Of a stretch of DNA of 64,000 nt, positions 16,435-25,879 are shown in pieces. Positions within the stretch are counted from its first letter, which is position 1. Each line of letters opens with the position of its first letter. Origin of the DNA: JADCRZ01 sp037718865 (lineage in GTDB: Bacteria; Bacteroidota; Bacteroidia; Chitinophagales; Chitinophagaceae); assembly GCA_037718865.1 (NCBI GenBank), contig JBBJMP010000005.1, positions 248,001 through 312,000 of the forward strand, in the 5' to 3' direction. The notes below the pieces were generated by a model that saw nothing but the letters and a program-made list of their open reading frames with translations, was not told the origin of the DNA and searched no databases. Both the position numbers and the translations under genes were made by a program.

Positions 16435-17835
16435 ATGGAATACCGAATTGAAAAAGATACCATGGGGGAAGTTAAAGTTCCAATAGATGCGTTATACGGC
16501 GCACAGACGCAACGCAGCGTGGAGAATTTCAGCATTGCACAGGACATCAATAAAATGCCCCGTGAAATCATTCGTGCATTTGCCTACCTGAAAAAAGCTG
16601 CTGCACTTACTAATCTGGAAGCCGGTGTGTTGTCACCCGAAAAAGCTGACCTGATCGGGCAGGTCTGTGATGAAATAATAGAAGGTAAGTTAGATGCCTA
16701 TTTTCCACTGGTAGTATGGCAAACCGGTAGTGGAACGCAAAGCAATATGAACGTCAATGAAGTCATCGCTTACCGCGGGCATATGATCAACGGCGGCCTC
16801 CTGACAGACAAAGAAAAATTTCTTCACCCTAACGATGACGTAAATAAATCCCAATCCTCAAACGATACCTTTCCGACAGCCATGCATATTGCTGCATATA
16901 AAATATTGGCGGAACTAACCATTCCGGGAATAGAGAGGTTAAGGGATACGCTTAAAGAAAAGAGCAGCCGCTTTATGAAAGTGGTAAAAATTGGGAGAAC
17001 CCACTTTATGGATGCGACCCCGATTACCTTAGGCCAGGAAATCAGCGGTTACGTATCTCAGTTAGATCATGGTATAAAAGCAATCAAAAATACGTTGCCA
17101 CACCTTTCTGAATTGGCACTAGGCGGAACCGCCGTAGGAACAGGCATCAATACTCCTCCGGGTTATGCAGAAACGGTGGCAGCAAAGATTGCTGCATTAA
17201 CAGGCCTTCCCTTCATTACCGCTGAGAACAAATTCGAAGCCCTTGCAGCACATGACGCCATCGTTGAAGCACACGGAGCTTTGAAGACCGTTGCTGTCAG
17301 CCTGATGAAGATTGCAAATGATATCCGCATACTTTCGTCCGGCCCCCGGTCAGGCATTGGCGAAATCTTTATCCCGGATAATGAACCCGGATCTTCTATC
17401 ATGCCCGGAAAAGTAAATCCTACTCAATCTGAAGCGCTGACTATGATTGCTGCCCAGGTAATGGGTAATGATGTTACCATCAACATCGGCGGGGCCACCG
17501 GTCATTTTGAACTCAATGTGTTCAAGCCTGTAATGATTTATAATTTCCTGCATTCCGCACGTTTAATCGGAGACGGCTGTATAAGTTTTACCGATAAATG
17601 TGCAGTTGGTATTGAGCCCATAGAGGCAAATATCAAAAAGCATCTTGATAATTCCCTGATGCTGGTAACTTCGCTGAATACCAGGATAGGCTATTATAAA
17701 GCTGCTGAAATAGCTCAGAAAGCCCACAAAGAAGGCACAACGCTGAAAGAGATGGCGGTAAAATTGGGTTATGTTACAGAGGCAGAGTTCGATGAACTGG
17801 TAGTGCCGGCGAATATGGTCGGTAATATTGACTAA
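16435..17835 (+). CDS. fumC: Class II fumarate hydratase
   Basis: This 466-residue homotetrameric TCA-cycle enzyme interconverts fumarate and malate without an Fe-S cluster. The family signature GSSIMPGKVNPTQ is at 319-331 with catalytic Ser320/Ser321 and Lys326. His190 sits in KIGRTHFMDATP and the substrate loop TGSGTQSNMNVNEV at about 97-110. Length and all blocks fit fumarase better than aspartase. It is the last gene of the plus-strand run and converges on a lipoprotein gene only 10 bp away. Confidence 0.95.
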   Translation: MEYRIEKDTMGEVKVPIDALYGAQTQRSVENFSIAQDINKMPREIIRAFAYLKKAAALTNLEAGVLSPEKADLIGQVCDEIIEGKLDAYFPLVVWQTGSGTQSNMNVNEVIAYRGHMINGGLLTDKEKFLHPNDDVNKSQSSNDTFPTAMHIAAYKILAELTIPGIERLRDTLKEKSSRFMKVVKIGRTHFMDATPITLGQEISGYVSQLDHGIKAIKNTLPHLSELALGGTAVGTGINTPPGYAETVAAKIAALTGLPFITAENKFEALAAHDAIVEAHGALKTVAVSLMKIANDIRILSSGPRSGIGEIFIPDNEPGSSIMPGKVNPTQSEALTMIAAQVMGNDVTINIGGATGHFELNVFKPVMIYNFLHSARLIGDGCISFTDKCAVGIEPIEANIKKHLDNSLMLVTSLNTRIGYYKAAEIAQKAHKEGTTLKEMAVKLGYVTEAEFDELVVPANMVGNID

Positions 17836-17845
17836 GAAGGGCCTT

Positions 17846-18712
17846 TCAAAAACAAAAATAGTTCAGTACATATCGCTGCCCTGCATATAATCCGGCCACG
17901 TCAAAGTCGTCACCCGTAAGATCGAAACTTTTCACAAAATTTTTGGCATCAATAATAAAGTTGGTAAAATTAGACGTCCTGGTTATCTGTATACCGGTCA
18001 AAGGATCAGTAAATTTAAGCGTTGCCTTTCTGATGGCGTTAACCGAATTTAACCCTGCCTTGATAGCCGTCTGAAAATAAATGATATCCGGGGCCAGCGC
18101 GTGGAGGAAAAGGAAGTTCTTAACCGTTTTTGAAGCATCGTATTCATAGGTAATTTCTGCAACTACCTGAAATCCTATCCCGTTAAATACACTTGCCACC
18201 GCCTTTGTGAGGTTGTTGTTTGTATACGTGTAGTCCATATGAAAAGTAACGCGACCCGGAAAAGAATCGTTTTCTTCGGTCCGTTGACTAAGCTGGTTGA
18301 GCGCGTTATAGCTATATTTAGCAGTGATCTTGCTGCTGGAGGGGTCATTAGGATATTCATAACCATGAAATTCAGTTACTTTTCCATCAGCTGCGGTTAA
18401 AAAATACTGGTTGGCATCTATCTGAACCCTGTTCGCCGGGTAACTCACCGGAAACGAATTATCGGTTACATTGTTGATGCTATCAAACAATACAATTCTG
18501 GAAACCACATTGCTTGAGTTGTACGTACTTATATAAGCATACTCCGCCCTACCGCTCACAGCATCTTTTTCAATCAGTTCTTTAAGCTTGCAATTGTTTC
18601 TTAAGGTATCAATGACAGGAAGGGTACCGGTTTCGCTGCTGTATTCTTTCTTACAGGAAATGAAAAAAACCAGCGAAATTAAAAGATAAGCACTGTATGT
18701 AAGCGTTTTCAT
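17846..18712 (-). CDS. Lipoprotein of unknown function
   Basis: I do not recognise this protein. From the ATG at 18712 it has 288 residues. The signal peptide ends in the lipobox FFISC (Cys20), followed by KKE, so it is lipidated. The body is rich in Y, N, T and S with recurrent YxYN and YTY patterns, such as YEYDAS and YSYNALNQL. These recall YD-type beta-strand repeats. An upstream in-frame ATG at 18730 would add six residues and lies within a TAnnTTTG-bearing leader, so I prefer the later start. It lies 33 bp downstream of lspA, which would process its signal. Confidence 0.7.
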   Translation of the reverse strand: MKTLTYSAYLLISLVFFISCKKEYSSETGTLPVIDTLRNNCKLKELIEKDAVSGRAEYAYISTYNSSNVVSRIVLFDSINNVTDNSFPVSYPANRVQIDANQYFLTAADGKVTEFHGYEYPNDPSSSKITAKYSYNALNQLSQRTEENDSFPGRVTFHMDYTYTNNNLTKAVASVFNGIGFQVVAEITYEYDASKTVKNFLFLHALAPDIIYFQTAIKAGLNSVNAIRKATLKFTDPLTGIQITRTSNFTNFIIDAKNFVKSFDLTGDDFDVAGLYAGQRYVLNYFCF

Positions 18713-18729
18713 AAGGAATAAATTAATCA

Positions 18730-18737
18730 CAAAGATA
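18730..18737 (-). promoter_or_regulatory. Possible -7 element before the lipoprotein gene
   Basis: The minus strand reads TATCTTTG 17 bp before the ATG at 18712. There is no matching -33 TTG, and the gene could also be read through from lspA. Confidence 0.35.
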
Positions 18738-18745
18738 AAAAACTA

Positions 18746-19465
18746 TCATAGAACTTGTATATTGTCATTTACTCTGGTATTCGTTTCTACCACAGGGTGT
18801 TTAACCGCCGGAGGATGATCTTTAAAAAACCGCTTCTGAAAAAGTAAAATGGCAATGACCCCTACCGAAATAGAGGCATCTGCAATATTAAACACCGGAC
18901 TGAAAAATTCAAATTCCTTTCCACCGACAAATGGAAGCCAGGAGGGGTATTGAGACTGAATAAGGGGAAAATAAAGCATATCAACCACCTTGCCGTGCAG
19001 AAAACCGGCATATCCTTTTTCGGGGAAAATCCGCGCAACAGATGTAAACGTACTTTCCTCAAACATTAACCCGTAAAACATACTGTCAATCAAATTACCC
19101 AGGGCACCTGCAAAGATCAATCCGGTGCAAGTAATAAATCCGGGATGATATTTTTTACGGATAATGCTGCGAATGTAGAACACACCGAAAATAACAGCAA
19201 AGAGCCGAAACAAGGTTAACGCCATCTTACCCCATTCACCGCCAAATTTCCATCCCCATGCCATGCCTTCATTTTCCACAAAATAGATCTGAAACCAGTT
19301 ACTGTTCCAGCCAAACGGACGGATGCCTTTATCATACGGTGTTATCATGGTATGGTAACTATCCCAGCTATAGCTTAAAGGCATATTCGTTTTGACCCAG
19401 ACTTTCAAAGCCTGGTCTGCAATAATGAGAAGTACTATTAAAACGACGACATTTCTCGACTTCAC
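18746..19465 (-). CDS. lspA: Lipoprotein signal peptidase II
   Basis: This 239-residue inner-membrane aspartyl protease removes signal peptides from prolipoproteins. It has four hydrophobic segments. The first catalytic Asp is Asp127 in GALGNLIDSMFYG and the second Asp196 in FNIADASISVG. The conserved ENEGMAWGW block is at 64-72. About 69 residues separate the two aspartates, against about 18 in E. coli; this periplasmic insertion is typical of Bacteroidota LspA and explains the extra length. The gene has its own strong promoter at 19484-19513 and lies downstream of murF-alr. Confidence 0.93.
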   Translation of the reverse strand: MKSRNVVVLIVLLIIADQALKVWVKTNMPLSYSWDSYHTMITPYDKGIRPFGWNSNWFQIYFVENEGMAWGWKFGGEWGKMALTLFRLFAVIFGVFYIRSIIRKKYHPGFITCTGLIFAGALGNLIDSMFYGLMFEESTFTSVARIFPEKGYAGFLHGKVVDMLYFPLIQSQYPSWLPFVGGKEFEFFSPVFNIADASISVGVIAILLFQKRFFKDHPPAVKHPVVETNTRVNDNIQVL

Positions 19466-19483
19466 TAATTAAAAATTTGAAGG

Positions 19484-19513
19484 CAAATATAACCGTTAAG
19501 GCTGATTTGGCAA
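19484..19513 (-). promoter_or_regulatory. Promoter of lspA
   Basis: On the minus strand TTG (19511-19513), a 19-nt spacer and TATATTTG (19484-19491) form a full match to TTG-N17-23-TAnnTTTG. The lspA ATG lies 19 bp downstream. Confidence 0.65.
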
Positions 19514-19588
19514 CCCGCCTATTAATAATTAAGGCCTCTCTAACAACTTCTTTTCTAAAGCATTCAGGCACCTGATCAGTGGGCCGCC

Positions 19589-22105
19589 TCAGGATTCCTC
19601 GTAATATACACGTTTAACCCGCTGCGAAATGCCGGTCATAATCTCATAGGGGAGCGTCTCTGCCCATTTTGCAACATACTGAACAGGAAGCTCCTTGCCG
19701 AAAACAATGACATCTTCGCCTTCTTCTACCTGCTCAATACCGGTTATATCGATCATGGTCATATCCATACAAATATTACCTATAACCGGAGCAAGATGAC
19801 CTTTCACCCACATCCTCCCTATTCCATTGCCCAATCTTCTCGGATATCCGTCGCCATATCCCAAACGCACCGTTGCAATGACCGAATCGCGTTGCGCGAC
19901 TCCTTTCCTTCCATATCCTACCGTTTCTCCTTCAGCAATTGTTTTGATCTGCGCAATGGTTGTTTTAAGGGTTGTTACTTCTTTAAGATCCAATTGCTTC
20001 ATTGAATGATTTGTTATACCGTATAAACCGATTCCCAGCCGAACCATATCCATTTGCAACGCAGGAAAACGTTCGATTCCGGCAGAATTGTCAATGTGTT
20101 TGAGAAAAACATAACCGGTAGCTTTTTGTATCTCATCACAAGCTTTTAGAAAAAGCTCTGCCTGCTGCCTGGTAAAATGATCATGCATGGGATCTTCGCT
20201 GCCTGCCAGGTGGGTGAAAACTGTTTGAATTTTAAACGAACTTTCCGGTAATATCCTGATTAATTCGGGGATATCCTGTAAGGCAAATCCCAGCCGGTTC
20301 ATTCCGGTTTCGAGCTCGAGATGAACAGGAAAATTTTCCAGGCCTTTTTTTTTCAGAAAACGATCGAAATACGCCAGTATGTTAAATGAATAAATATCCG
20401 GCTCCAGGTTAAATTGGACAAGGGCATCAAAAGTGCTTTCCTCAACATTCATAACCATCACAGGCATGGTAATGCCGGCTTTTCTAAGGTCTACTCCTTC
20501 ATCTGCATAAGCTACCGCCAGGTAATCCACTTTGTGAAACTGAAGCACGTTAGCGATTTCATAACTTCCGCTTCCATAAGAAAAAGCTTTAACCATGGCC
20601 ATTAACTTAGTGGAGGGCAATAACAGTTGTTGGTACTGTTTAAGGTTATGGATCAGGGCATCCTGATTAATCTCCAAAACGGTCTGATGTACCTTCTGTT
20701 CAAGCAGCTGACTTATCTGTTCAAATTTAAATACGCGTGCGCCTTTTAATAAGATGGTTTCATTGTTGAATGAAAGCTGGTAAAAATCCTTAAGGAAGGC
20801 TTCAACGCCGGGATAATAGAGCGATTGCATACCCGGGATGGTGTCGAATGGCTGGTGATGCCTTGTGATGTGCGGGCCTATGCCTATCAGTCGATGAATG
20901 TTTTTCTGGTGAAACAATTGCGCTATTTCTGCATACAGGTCCTTTTCGTTTTTACCACTCTGCAGAATATCTGAAAGTATGATTGTTTTTTTGGGATGTT
21001 GTTGCTGGTGAGACAAATAATCCAGTGCAATTTTCAAAGAACTAAGATCGGCATTATAACTGTCATTGATGATCGAACAATTATTTATGCCTTTTTTTAA
21101 TTCCAAACGCATCGCCACATGAGCCAGTCTTGACAGTTGTTCTTCAATATAATCTGGTGAAAGTCCCAGATGTAATATGGTGCACAGGCAGGTTATTGCA
21201 TTTTCGACGGAAGCGTCATCCGTGAACGGGATCTTTACCACATAAGGCTGTTCCTTATACAAGGCTGATATGGAAGTACTGCCCGAATCGCCTTCTTCAT
21301 TCTTGCGGATGGCAAGTACACGAAGCGTTGCATCAGTCTTCGTGCTCCAGCTGAAGATATCTATATTAGATGCAGTAATGCCATCCCGAAGTTTCCTTAT
21401 ATAAGAAGCTATACCTTCATTAATGGAAGGATAATCTTTACAATAGATGAGGGTATCCACATTTTTGAAAAGCTGTAACTTTTCGTTTACTTTTTGCCTG
21501 AGGTTTAAAAAACCTTCACTATGAGCCTCGCCGATATTTGTAAAGACGCCTATCGTAGGCTGAATGATTTTTTCAAGCCTATTCATTTCATTGGTTTCTG
21601 AAATGCCTGCTTCGAAAATGGCTAACTGGTGCGATTCATTCATCTGCCAGACGCTAAGCGGAACACCTATCTGGGAATTATAACTTTTCGGATTTTTTAC
21701 GATCTGGTATTGGTTTTCCAGCAATTGGTATAACCACTCCTTAACAATGGTTTTTCCGTTACTGCCGGTAAGGCCGATTACCGGAATGGAAAATCGTTTA
21801 CGATGACTAGCTGCCAGGGTTTGCAGGGCATAAAGAGAGTCCTTTACATAAATTATGTTGGATAGAGGATACTTATCAACCGGTATTTTTTCGCTTACAA
21901 CAAAATTGTAGACGCCTCTGCCATACAGTTCTTCAATAAACTGATGACCGTTACGGCGCGGGCCGTGGAGCGCAAAAAACAGGGATGTTGCCGGAAACAC
22001 CAGTTTACGGCTGTCCGGTATTAAATGTTCTATCACATCATTTTCGTGATTAGACAGGAACTCTCCCTTAATAATTCCGGCAATATCTTCAATAGCGTAC
22101 TTCAA
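19589..22105 (-). CDS. murF-alr: Bifunctional MurF ligase-alanine racemase
   Basis: This 838-residue fusion joins two steps of peptidoglycan precursor synthesis. Residues 1 to about 470 are a MurF-type Mur ligase (UDP-MurNAc-tripeptide:D-Ala-D-Ala), with ATP loop GLTGSNGKT (111-119) and the central and C-terminal Mur domains. Residues about 475-838 are a PLP-dependent alanine racemase with Lys506 in VKAFSYGSGSYE binding PLP and a conserved GYGRKG block carrying the second catalytic Tyr. The fusion couples D-Ala production to its consumption and is common in Bacteroidota. It follows terC by 17 bp. Confidence 0.95.
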   Translation of the reverse strand: MKYAIEDIAGIIKGEFLSNHENDVIEHLIPDSRKLVFPATSLFFALHGPRRNGHQFIEELYGRGVYNFVVSEKIPVDKYPLSNIIYVKDSLYALQTLAASHRKRFSIPVIGLTGSNGKTIVKEWLYQLLENQYQIVKNPKSYNSQIGVPLSVWQMNESHQLAIFEAGISETNEMNRLEKIIQPTIGVFTNIGEAHSEGFLNLRQKVNEKLQLFKNVDTLIYCKDYPSINEGIASYIRKLRDGITASNIDIFSWSTKTDATLRVLAIRKNEEGDSGSTSISALYKEQPYVVKIPFTDDASVENAITCLCTILHLGLSPDYIEEQLSRLAHVAMRLELKKGINNCSIINDSYNADLSSLKIALDYLSHQQQHPKKTIILSDILQSGKNEKDLYAEIAQLFHQKNIHRLIGIGPHITRHHQPFDTIPGMQSLYYPGVEAFLKDFYQLSFNNETILLKGARVFKFEQISQLLEQKVHQTVLEINQDALIHNLKQYQQLLLPSTKLMAMVKAFSYGSGSYEIANVLQFHKVDYLAVAYADEGVDLRKAGITMPVMVMNVEESTFDALVQFNLEPDIYSFNILAYFDRFLKKKGLENFPVHLELETGMNRLGFALQDIPELIRILPESSFKIQTVFTHLAGSEDPMHDHFTRQQAELFLKACDEIQKATGYVFLKHIDNSAGIERFPALQMDMVRLGIGLYGITNHSMKQLDLKEVTTLKTTIAQIKTIAEGETVGYGRKGVAQRDSVIATVRLGYGDGYPRRLGNGIGRMWVKGHLAPVIGNICMDMTMIDITGIEQVEEGEDVIVFGKELPVQYVAKWAETLPYEIMTGISQRVKRVYYEES

Positions 22106-22122
22106 ATCGATAGTATCTGTTA

Positions 22123-23070
22123 TTATCTGATTATATCACGGATCTCATCTTCTTCCTCTTTTACCTTATTTACTGAATAAAGAATCGAAGCAATTATGCA
22201 CACGAGTATAACGAGTAAGGAGATATATACCGGTACCCGGATATTTATAATTTCTGCCAGCATTTTCAGCCCGATAAAGACAAGCACCAGGGCAATACCC
22301 TGTTGCAGGTATGCAAATTTATTTACGGCTCCTTTCAATAAAAAGAATAATGAACGCAGGCCCAATACAGCAAAGATATTAGACGTATATATTACCATCG
22401 GCCTTTGTGAAATGGCAAATACGGCCGGAATGGAATCCAGTGCAAAGATAATATCTGTTGTTGCCAACATGATAATTACTACGAACATATTGGTATAATA
22501 CCTTTTTCCACTTTTAACCAGCGTAAATCTTCCATCCGCATTCTCGTTGGTAATGGGAAGAAAGCGCAGCAGAAATTTATACACTTTGTTTTTCTCCAGG
22601 TTTTGTTCTTCATCATGTTTTGCCGTAAACATTTTTATACCTGTGTATAAAAGCACTACACCAAATACGTATAACAGCCAATGAAACCGCGATATCAGCT
22701 CAATACCTATGGTAATAAACAGTATTCGCAATACCACCGCCATCATTATACCAATCAGCAGAACCCTGGCATAATACTTTTCCGTGATTCCAAAGAAAGA
22801 AAAAATTAATATGAATACGAAGATATTGTCGATACTTAAAGACCATTCCATAAGATAAGCGCTCAGGTATTCAACGGCTATCAACTGCCCGTCTTCAAAC
22901 CATAAGAATACAAAGAAACCAAACGCCAGTGAAACCCAGAAAATGGTTTGCCACAGTGCTTTTTTAATGGAAACGGTCGTTGACTTCTTACTTAGCAAAC
23001 CCAGGTCTACTATAAGTGCTATAACTAAAACTATTCCGAAAACGAGGTAAGTTAACTGCTCAGGTGTCAT
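22123..23070 (-). CDS. TerC/Alx family integral membrane protein
   Basis: This 315-residue protein has about eight transmembrane helices. The TerC signature acidic motifs are present in the membrane: SLSIDNIFVFILIFSFF and ATTDIIFALDSIPAVFAIS. Family members are linked to manganese efflux, metal loading of exported proteins and tellurite resistance, so metal export is a reasonable inference. It sits between gldG (29 bp upstream) and murF-alr (17 bp downstream) on the same strand and may be co-transcribed with both. Confidence 0.9.
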   Translation of the reverse strand: MTPEQLTYLVFGIVLVIALIVDLGLLSKKSTTVSIKKALWQTIFWVSLAFGFFVFLWFEDGQLIAVEYLSAYLMEWSLSIDNIFVFILIFSFFGITEKYYARVLLIGIMMAVVLRILFITIGIELISRFHWLLYVFGVVLLYTGIKMFTAKHDEEQNLEKNKVYKFLLRFLPITNENADGRFTLVKSGKRYYTNMFVVIIMLATTDIIFALDSIPAVFAISQRPMVIYTSNIFAVLGLRSLFFLLKGAVNKFAYLQQGIALVLVFIGLKMLAEIINIRVPVYISLLVILVCIIASILYSVNKVKEEEDEIRDIIR

Positions 23071-23088
23071 TCTCCCTTTTTAACCTCG

Positions 23089-23096
23089 CAAATATA
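23089..23096 (-). promoter_or_regulatory. Possible -7 element before terC
   Basis: TATATTTG on the minus strand lies 18 bp before the terC start and just after the gldG stop. The -33 position would fall inside gldG and has no TTG. Confidence 0.3.
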
Positions 23097-23099
23097 ATA

Positions 23100-24812
23100 C
23101 TATCCCTGATACCGGCGTTTGCGGATGGTTTGAAATACAATGCCAAACACAATGATCAGTAGTAAGGGCAATACAATATTTATGACCTGCCATTTGTTTT
23201 TTTCTTCTTCAATTTTCTTTTTATCAAATAACCGGAGTGTGAAATCCTTGCTCCTTGTTTCCAGTAAGCCGGAATTATCGGTAAGGTATTCAATACAATT
23301 CAGTAAAAATTCTTTATTGGCATACTGATAGCCGGTATACCTGTTTTTTCCCATCGGCAAAGGATCATCCTGCTGAGGTACGGCATTCCACGCCATATCA
23401 CCGTCAGCAATGACGATCATCTTATTATCTGCGGCGCTCCTGCTTAAAAATGGCTGTTGATTCTCCTGCAGCGAATCCTTCATCGCTGCTGTAATACGAT
23501 TGGTGAACACGGAAGAAAACTTTCCTTCCAGCAGAACTGCAATGGGAATCCGGGCTTTTGTAAATGCATTCACGTCTTCCTCGCTTTGCACTGAATTCCA
23601 CGAGATCCTTGCAGGGCTTGACAATATCCTTGCCAGGGGAGAGCTGGTTAACAATGTTGTCTTTTGAATACCCTCTGCCTTTACGGTATCAATGGAATTT
23701 GGAAATTGAGCAACAACGTAATCCAGGTTTTTGGCAATGGGATGATTGCCGTAATTTCTTAACAACGGAAAATAAGGCCAGGGCACCAATTTGATTTGAG
23801 GTTTACCTCCTGCGCTGCCAACGACCGATGGTATCTGGTCACAGGCCAGGTCTTGCACAAGGTCAAGATTAATTCTAACACCATACCTGAATAACTGGTC
23901 TTCCAGGTTCAGGCCCCGGTCAAAGGCGATAAATTCGTTCTGCGTCCGCTGCAAACTATCGAATTCTGCATACAGGTTATCGATCATCCAAACCAGTTTT
24001 CCTCCATTCATCACGTACTGGTCTAGTTTTAGTTTCTGCTGATCGGAAAAACGTTCCGTGGGCTTTACGATTAAGATGGCACTAAAAACCAAAGGAATTA
24101 CGGGCACGTTTTCTATAGGCAAAATACGGAAATCATAATTTGATCTCAACGTATTGATGAGATCGTAAACATTGTACGAAAGAGATTGACCGTTACCGGT
24201 AAGATACCCGATCAAAGGAACCGTATCCTGCATTAACTTATGGATGGCATTGGCCAGTTTGTACTCCAATAATGCCTCGGCGTTATTCAGCGAATTAGCA
24301 GCATTTACAGCGCTCTGTCCCTGCAAAAAATCTACTGCTGCCATCCTGTTTTTGTAAGTAATAAGCGCTCCGGGATAGATATATCTCTCTTCTTGTCCTG
24401 TTCCTCCTTTGGCCTGGGCAATGACATTGAGGGGAGCCAATCCTAATTGCTGTAAAGAATCAAGAAAAGCATTTTTTAAAGTATCCTCAAGGCCTTCGCC
24501 CGGCTTTTCAAAATGAAAAAAAACATTATTTCCTCCGATCTCTCTGAATTCTTGTAACAGCTCTTCGGAACTATTCGCCAGCTTGCGGAAGCCTGCCGGC
24601 ATATCCCCCGAAAGAAATACGGTGATGTTCACCTGCTCATCGAGGTTGCCCAGTAATTGTTTAGTTGGCCCGGAAAGGGTATACCTTTTTTCGCTGGTGA
24701 GGTCCAGGCGATAATGAACAACAGAGGCCAGAAAATTAACGGCTATCAACAACAACAGCATCCAGATCCACCCATATCCGGAATTCAACATTTTTTTCAT
24801 CAGGACAAGCAT
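23100..24812 (-). CDS. gldG: Gliding-motility ABC transporter auxiliary protein GldG
   Basis: This 570-residue protein has one N-terminal membrane helix (about 15-33) and a C-terminal one (about 545-562). The large periplasmic body between them belongs to the GldG/ABC-auxiliary class. Typical features are LTSEKRYTLSGPTKQLL after the first helix and YLTGNGQ in the middle. It starts 6 bp after gldF. GldF and GldG are the membrane parts of an ABC transporter needed for gliding in several Bacteroidota; the ATPase GldA is usually encoded elsewhere, as here. Starts at 24800 or 24791 are alternatives. Confidence 0.9.
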   Translation of the reverse strand: MLVLMKKMLNSGYGWIWMLLLLIAVNFLASVVHYRLDLTSEKRYTLSGPTKQLLGNLDEQVNITVFLSGDMPAGFRKLANSSEELLQEFREIGGNNVFFHFEKPGEGLEDTLKNAFLDSLQQLGLAPLNVIAQAKGGTGQEERYIYPGALITYKNRMAAVDFLQGQSAVNAANSLNNAEALLEYKLANAIHKLMQDTVPLIGYLTGNGQSLSYNVYDLINTLRSNYDFRILPIENVPVIPLVFSAILIVKPTERFSDQQKLKLDQYVMNGGKLVWMIDNLYAEFDSLQRTQNEFIAFDRGLNLEDQLFRYGVRINLDLVQDLACDQIPSVVGSAGGKPQIKLVPWPYFPLLRNYGNHPIAKNLDYVVAQFPNSIDTVKAEGIQKTTLLTSSPLARILSSPARISWNSVQSEEDVNAFTKARIPIAVLLEGKFSSVFTNRITAAMKDSLQENQQPFLSRSAADNKMIVIADGDMAWNAVPQQDDPLPMGKNRYTGYQYANKEFLLNCIEYLTDNSGLLETRSKDFTLRLFDKKKIEEEKNKWQVINIVLPLLLIIVFGIVFQTIRKRRYQG

Positions 24813-24818
24813 TTATTA

Positions 24819-25541
24819 TTAACGGCGCATCAGGTTGCGATAAGTAACAAAAAGAAATAAAACAATTAAACTCATAAAATAAATCAGGTCCCTGCTATCT
24901 AATACTCCCCTGCTCACACTTCTATAGTGAAAATCAACACCAAGCATCCCGATATAATAATCTGCCCCGGCGGTAAAAACCGGAACCCTGCTGATTGCAT
25001 CGAAGCCGCTATATATAAGGAAACAGGCAAAAGCACTTACTATAAATGCAACGACTGCATTAACGGTAAAACTGCTGCAACAGATGCCGATTGCCGTAAA
25101 AACAGCCGCCAGGAACAACAAACCAATATAGGAACCCATGGTTGCACCGCTGTCAAGCCCGCCGGTTTCAGACAGGGCCTGCACGGTGATGACATACAGA
25201 ATGGTTGGTATGAAGGCCATTATCACAATCATGTACGTTCCGACAAACTTACCCGTTACCAGTTGCCAGCGACTGACAGGTCTGGTCTGCAGGATCTCAT
25301 AGGTTCCACCCCGGAACTCGTCAGAAAAACTTCGCATGGTTATAGCCGGAATCAGTAAGAGCAGGATGAACGGAACGAGGTCGAAAAATTTCTCTAAACT
25401 TGCATAGCCAAAATCCAGGATGTTCGAATCAGGAAAGACAAATAACAATAAGCCACATAATAATAAAAATACCGCGATGGCAATCATGCCGGTCAAGCTG
25501 CTGAAAAATTGCCTGAATTCCTTATGACAGATTGCCCACAT
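24819..25541 (-). CDS. gldF: Gliding-motility ABC transporter permease GldF
   Basis: This 240-residue ABC-2-type permease has six predicted transmembrane helices. It opens with WAICHKEFRQFFSSLTGMIA, the conserved start of GldF, and has MRSFSDEFRGGTYEILQTRP in the first cytoplasmic loop, also typical. It forms the pore with GldG. A TAnnTTTG box (25546-25553) ends only 4 bp upstream of the ATG, which would give a nearly leaderless transcript if real. No gldA is next to it. Confidence 0.92.
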   Translation of the reverse strand: MWAICHKEFRQFFSSLTGMIAIAVFLLLCGLLLFVFPDSNILDFGYASLEKFFDLVPFILLLLIPAITMRSFSDEFRGGTYEILQTRPVSRWQLVTGKFVGTYMIVIMAFIPTILYVITVQALSETGGLDSGATMGSYIGLLFLAAVFTAIGICCSSFTVNAVVAFIVSAFACFLIYSGFDAISRVPVFTAGADYYIGMLGVDFHYRSVSRGVLDSRDLIYFMSLIVLFLFVTYRNLMRR

Positions 25542-25745
25542 CTTTCAAAAATAAGTGATATAACGCAGAGCCAGCTGAAGTTTTGCAGTTTGATAACGTA
25601 TAGTCAACAGTCACGCTATAAAAAAAGCTAAAGGTTATGCAGCAAAAATGTTGGAAGGAGAGTCTCAGCAATAAGCGCCTAATTAACCAGTCCTTGAAAA
25701 AAAATACAGGTTCAGGCGTTTATATAGATTCAAAGCCAACTGCAT

Positions 25746-25782
25746 GAAAATCCCGTTAGCCAAAGACGGGATTTTCTTTTTT
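25746..25782 (+). terminator. Orphan plus-strand intrinsic terminator
   Basis: An 11-bp perfect stem (gaaaatcccgt/acgggattttc) with a 9-nt loop is followed directly by six T residues. All flanking genes are on the minus strand, so it terminates no visible gene. Confidence 0.6.
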
Positions 25783-25823
25783 GGTAGTCGCAGGTTTTTC
25801 AGACGATCTGTGAATCTGCGGCG

Positions 25824-25855
25824 TAAAAAAACCTTTCTGCCTTGAGCTGAAAGGT
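25824..25855 (-). terminator. Rho-independent terminator of the iscS-iscA operon
   Basis: On the minus strand a 7-bp stem (acctttc/gaaaggt) with an 11-nt loop is followed by seven T residues. It lies 25 bp after the stop of the IscA-type gene. Confidence 0.75.
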
Positions 25856-25879
25856 CTATGCGGGAGTTATACAAATTGA

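Larger units (their letters stand above)
25542..25879. other. 338-bp intergenic region without a credible gene
   Basis: The space between gldF and the IscA gene holds two hairpins (25746-25782 and 25824-25855). The single 63-codon minus-strand frame across both hairpins has no family resemblance, so I do not call it. The left 200 bp show nothing recognisable, though a small plus-strand RNA ending at 25782 is possible. Confidence 0.5.

Noticed and set aside
25683..25874. 63-codon minus-strand frame between gldF and iscA
   Set aside because: It spans two terminator-like hairpins and starts inside the iscA terminator zone, with no protein-like features.
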